A DNA stretch of 15,438 nt from Myxococcales bacterium (GTDB taxonomy: Bacteria > Myxococcota > Myxococcia > Myxococcales > Myxococcaceae), in assembly GCA_003153055.1 (NCBI GenBank), contig PMBV01000068.1, positions 11,740-27,177 of the forward strand, in the 5' to 3' direction. Under the pieces are notes generated by a model. That model was not told the DNA's origin, did not search any database, and worked only from the letters and a program-made list of their open reading frames with translations. A program made the translations under genes and the position numbers. Of the stretch, positions 13,359 to 15,438 are shown piece after piece (the first letter of the stretch is position 1; each line of letters starts with the position of its first letter).

Positions 13359-15185
13359 ATGGCTGGCGTAGTGTGCGTTCGCTGCGGAACCGTCTGTCCG
13401 ACCGACACCAAGGTGTGTCAGAGATGCGGTGCGGCGCTGGGTGTTGCGAAGGCCGGGAGCGAGGCCCCGCCGTCGATCCCGAGGAAGGCGCCAGTGGTGC
13501 GGCGGCCCAAGGCCGAGGACTTCGGCCCCGAAGAGACGGTGACCGATGGTCGCCCGGCGAGGAGCCCCACTCCGCCGGCGGCTCTACCCAAGGCCAACGC
13601 AGGCGCCAGGCGCTCGACGGGCGGGCCCCGGGTCGGCGAAGGCAGCCTGAGCGGGAAAGATCCACTCATCGGCAAGAAGCTCCAGGAGTACGTGATCGAG
13701 AGCCGCCTGGGGGTCGGGGGCATGGGGGTGGTGTACCGCGCGGTGCAGCCGATGATCGGCAAGCACGTGGCCATCAAGGTGCTTCGGGCCGACGTGGTGA
13801 CCGACCCCCGCGATCTCGATCGCCTCCTCGAAGAAGCCCGGGTCGTGAGCGCCATCAAGCACCGGGGCATCATCAACATCTTCGGCGCGGGCACGCTGGA
13901 CGATGGCCGCCAGTACCTCATCATGGAGCTCCTCGAGGGCGAGTCGCTGGAGCAGCTCATGGCGCGGGAAGGGCAGGTCGCCCCTGGTGACGCGGTCGCC
14001 ATTCTCGAGCAGACGCTCTCGGCGCTCGCCGCGGCCCACGCGGCTGGGGTGGTGCATCGAGACCTCAAGCCAGCCAACATCTTCCTGGTGCGCGAAGGAC
14101 CGCAGGTCTACGTGAAGCTGCTCGACTTCGGCCTCGCCCGGCGTCTCTCGCAGAACGTCACCCGCATCGCCGGTACGCCCGACTACATCTCTCCCGAGCA
14201 CGCGCGGGGGCGCCCGGCCGGCCCTCCAGCCGACCTCTACTCCTTCGGGGTGCTGTGCTTTCACGTGCTGACCGGCCAGTTGCCCTTCACCGGCAACACG
14301 CCCATGGAGGTGATGGAGAAGCACGTGCACCAGGCGCCGCCGGTGCCGCGGACCTTGAACGCCAACATTCCCAAGGCCTTCTCCGAGCTGATTCTCAAGC
14401 TCTTGAGCAAGGATCCAGGCGAGCGCCCCGACGCCGCCCAGGTGAGGGCGGACCTCCGCGCGTCGACCAAGCAGCTGCGCAACGCAGCCACCATGATGAA
14501 CATGGACGCCATCGAGTCGGTGGGCCCAGGGACGCCGGCCGAGGCTCGCCGGGCGCAGGCGTTGGAGCGCGAGGCGGAGGTGGCCCACTTGAAGCGCCAG
14601 GTCGGGCGACGGTGGCCCTTCGTCGTCGGCGCCCTGGTGTGCCTCTGGCTGCTCGGCGTGGCCGTGTACGTGTGGTGGCCGACCCCGGTGCCCGCGCCGT
14701 CGGTGGTGGTCAGGCGACCGCCTCGAGAGCCGAAGCTCGCCGAGCTCCACCGGGTCGACGGCCCACCCAAGACTGGGCGGTCTCCCGAGCCCACGGTCGA
14801 GCCGCCGGCCCCCATCGCCGTGCCCGAAGAGTCGGCAGGCGCGGCGGAGCCGACTCGGGAAGCGGTCGCGTCGCCGGTGCCGGTCGCGGAGGACGAGGCG
14901 CCTGACGCCGGCGCCGAGCTCCAGCGGGCCGATTACACCCGGAAGCTCGACGACTTTGCCATTGGAGCCTTCAAGCGGGAGCACCAGGTCAACGACAAGC
15001 TCGACGAGCTCAGGGCGACCTTCAAGAGCGTCGCGACGCCGGATCACGTCAAGCGGGCGCTCGACGGGCCCTTGCGCCACGCCGAGCTGGTGTGTGCCAA
15101 GGCCGAGACGCTGGTGGCCCTCAACGACTGTCATGACGCGGTGTTCGAAGCCGATCGCGCGCTGGGGAAGGCCTTCGAGCCTTGA
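13359..15185 (+). CDS. transmembrane Hanks-type Ser/Thr protein kinase with zinc ribbon
   Basis: A 608-aa signalling kinase. The ATG at 13359 is required to include an N-terminal zinc ribbon, CVRC...CQRC (residues 6-23); no ribosome site is obvious. A Pro/Arg-rich linker (30-105) precedes the kinase domain (about 110-370). It has the Gly loop GVGGMGVVY (118-126), ATP lysine Lys140, helix-C Glu159, catalytic HRDLKPAN (233-240, Asp235), DFG (256-258) and GTPDYISPEH (272-281). All catalytic residues are intact and it is an RD kinase. A juxtamembrane helix is followed by one membrane segment (419-439, rich in Val/Leu/Trp). The outer part is a Pro/Ala/Glu-rich stalk (440-520) and a helical C-terminal domain (525-608) with Cys579 and Cys591. 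This domain is the likely sensor on the periplasmic side. Substrate and signal are unknown. Confidence 0.93.
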   Translation: MAGVVCVRCGTVCPTDTKVCQRCGAALGVAKAGSEAPPSIPRKAPVVRRPKAEDFGPEETVTDGRPARSPTPPAALPKANAGARRSTGGPRVGEGSLSGKDPLIGKKLQEYVIESRLGVGGMGVVYRAVQPMIGKHVAIKVLRADVVTDPRDLDRLLEEARVVSAIKHRGIINIFGAGTLDDGRQYLIMELLEGESLEQLMAREGQVAPGDAVAILEQTLSALAAAHAAGVVHRDLKPANIFLVREGPQVYVKLLDFGLARRLSQNVTRIAGTPDYISPEHARGRPAGPPADLYSFGVLCFHVLTGQLPFTGNTPMEVMEKHVHQAPPVPRTLNANIPKAFSELILKLLSKDPGERPDAAQVRADLRASTKQLRNAATMMNMDAIESVGPGTPAEARRAQALEREAEVAHLKRQVGRRWPFVVGALVCLWLLGVAVYVWWPTPVPAPSVVVRRPPREPKLAELHRVDGPPKTGRSPEPTVEPPAPIAVPEESAGAAEPTREAVASPVPVAEDEAPDAGAELQRADYTRKLDDFAIGAFKREHQVNDKLDELRATFKSVATPDHVKRALDGPLRHAELVCAKAETLVALNDCHDAVFEADRALGKAFEP

Positions 15186-15257
15186 ACGGCTGACGCCACG
15201 CGGCAGGGCCTGTGGTCTTCGTGGTATTACGCTTCGCTCTTGAGTAAGGCCCGGCAC

Positions 15258-15438
15258 ATGACCCGCGACGCTCGTCGGTTGTCCTCGTCGTCGAAAACTC
15301 CGAAGCAGGCGCCGCGCGTCTACGCACCCGTCGTCACGCATTCCGAGGAGCTCCCGCTGGACAAGGCGCTGCTCCTGTCGATGCACGACGTGATGGTGAA
15401 GTCGCGCTGTCTCGAGGAGCGGCTCATCGCGATGTACA
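15258..15438 (+). CDS. 2-oxoacid dehydrogenase E1 alpha subunit (5' part only)
   Basis: The first 60 codons of a gene that leaves the window. The ATG at 15258 has TAAGG nine bases upstream; an in-frame TTG at 15240 is less likely. After a basic, Ser-rich leader (1-30) the segment SEELPLDKALLLSMHDVMVKSRCLEERLIAMY matches the start of thiamine-dependent E1 alpha subunits of branched-chain 2-oxoacid or pyruvate-type dehydrogenases (the 'L...MHRDMVxxRxxEERL' helix). The thiamine-diphosphate motif lies beyond the window, so the substrate class is not decidable here. In myxobacteria a branched-chain dehydrogenase feeds iso-fatty-acid synthesis, making that reading reasonable. It follows the kinase gene by 72 bp on the same strand. 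Confidence 0.75.
   Translation, partial: MTRDARRLSSSSKTPKQAPRVYAPVVTHSEELPLDKALLLSMHDVMVKSRCLEERLIAMY

Noticed and set aside
13584..15386. 600-codon minus-strand open frame opposite the kinase gene
   Set aside because: It is an antisense shadow produced by high GC; the plus strand carries every kinase motif, and the translation is His/Arg-rich and low in complexity.

Overview
The window is a GC-rich stretch of bacterial chromosome that looks like a member of the Myxococcota. The signs are very high G/C at third codon positions, several exported or lipid-anchored proteins, one of them with a long Gly-rich linker behind a Cys-rich lipoprotein N-terminus, a Hanks-type Ser/Thr kinase with an N-terminal zinc ribbon, and a GG/GC-type sigma-54 promoter. 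I did not see phage structural genes, rRNA, tRNA, a CRISPR array, an IS transposase or an integrase.

Layout. (a) 113-2375, minus strand: a 230-aa putative outer-membrane barrel protein, then a 485-aa Ig-like lipoprotein; a strong sigma-54 promoter candidate lies just before the barrel gene. (b) 2616-6187: a secreted beta-propeller-like protein and a lipoprotein-like metal-dependent amidohydrolase form a minus-strand pair. A LysR-type regulator is transcribed divergently, and two dyads sit in the shared promoter gap. (c) 6189-7409, minus: an exported fibre-like protein that converges on the LysR gene with one base between stop codons. (d) 7581-8599: two 124-bp direct repeats, both matching the 3' end of the ceramidase gene. 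They bracket a plus-strand cassette made of a small ORF and a minimal nucleotidyltransferase. (e) 8477-10588, minus: a complete neutral-ceramidase-family lipoprotein. (f) 10882-12024, plus: a soluble chemoreceptor-like signalling protein. (g) 12032-13219, minus: a class-V PLP enzyme. (h) 13359-15185, plus: a transmembrane Ser/Thr kinase. (i) 15258 to the end, plus: the start of a 2-oxoacid dehydrogenase E1 alpha gene.

How the genes may fit together. Most of the region is envelope and exported biology (lipoproteins, barrel, fibre, ceramidase, amidohydrolase) mixed with signalling genes (LysR, chemoreceptor, kinase). The only clear functional unit is the LysR/propeller/amidohydrolase divergon. 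The most unusual structure is the repeat-bracketed nucleotidyltransferase cassette at the end of the ceramidase gene. Two enzymes carry substitutions at family-defining positions: Thr for Ser at the ceramidase nucleophile, and Asn for Asp at the PLP-ring contact of the class-V enzyme. All family calls come from reading motifs, with no database search.
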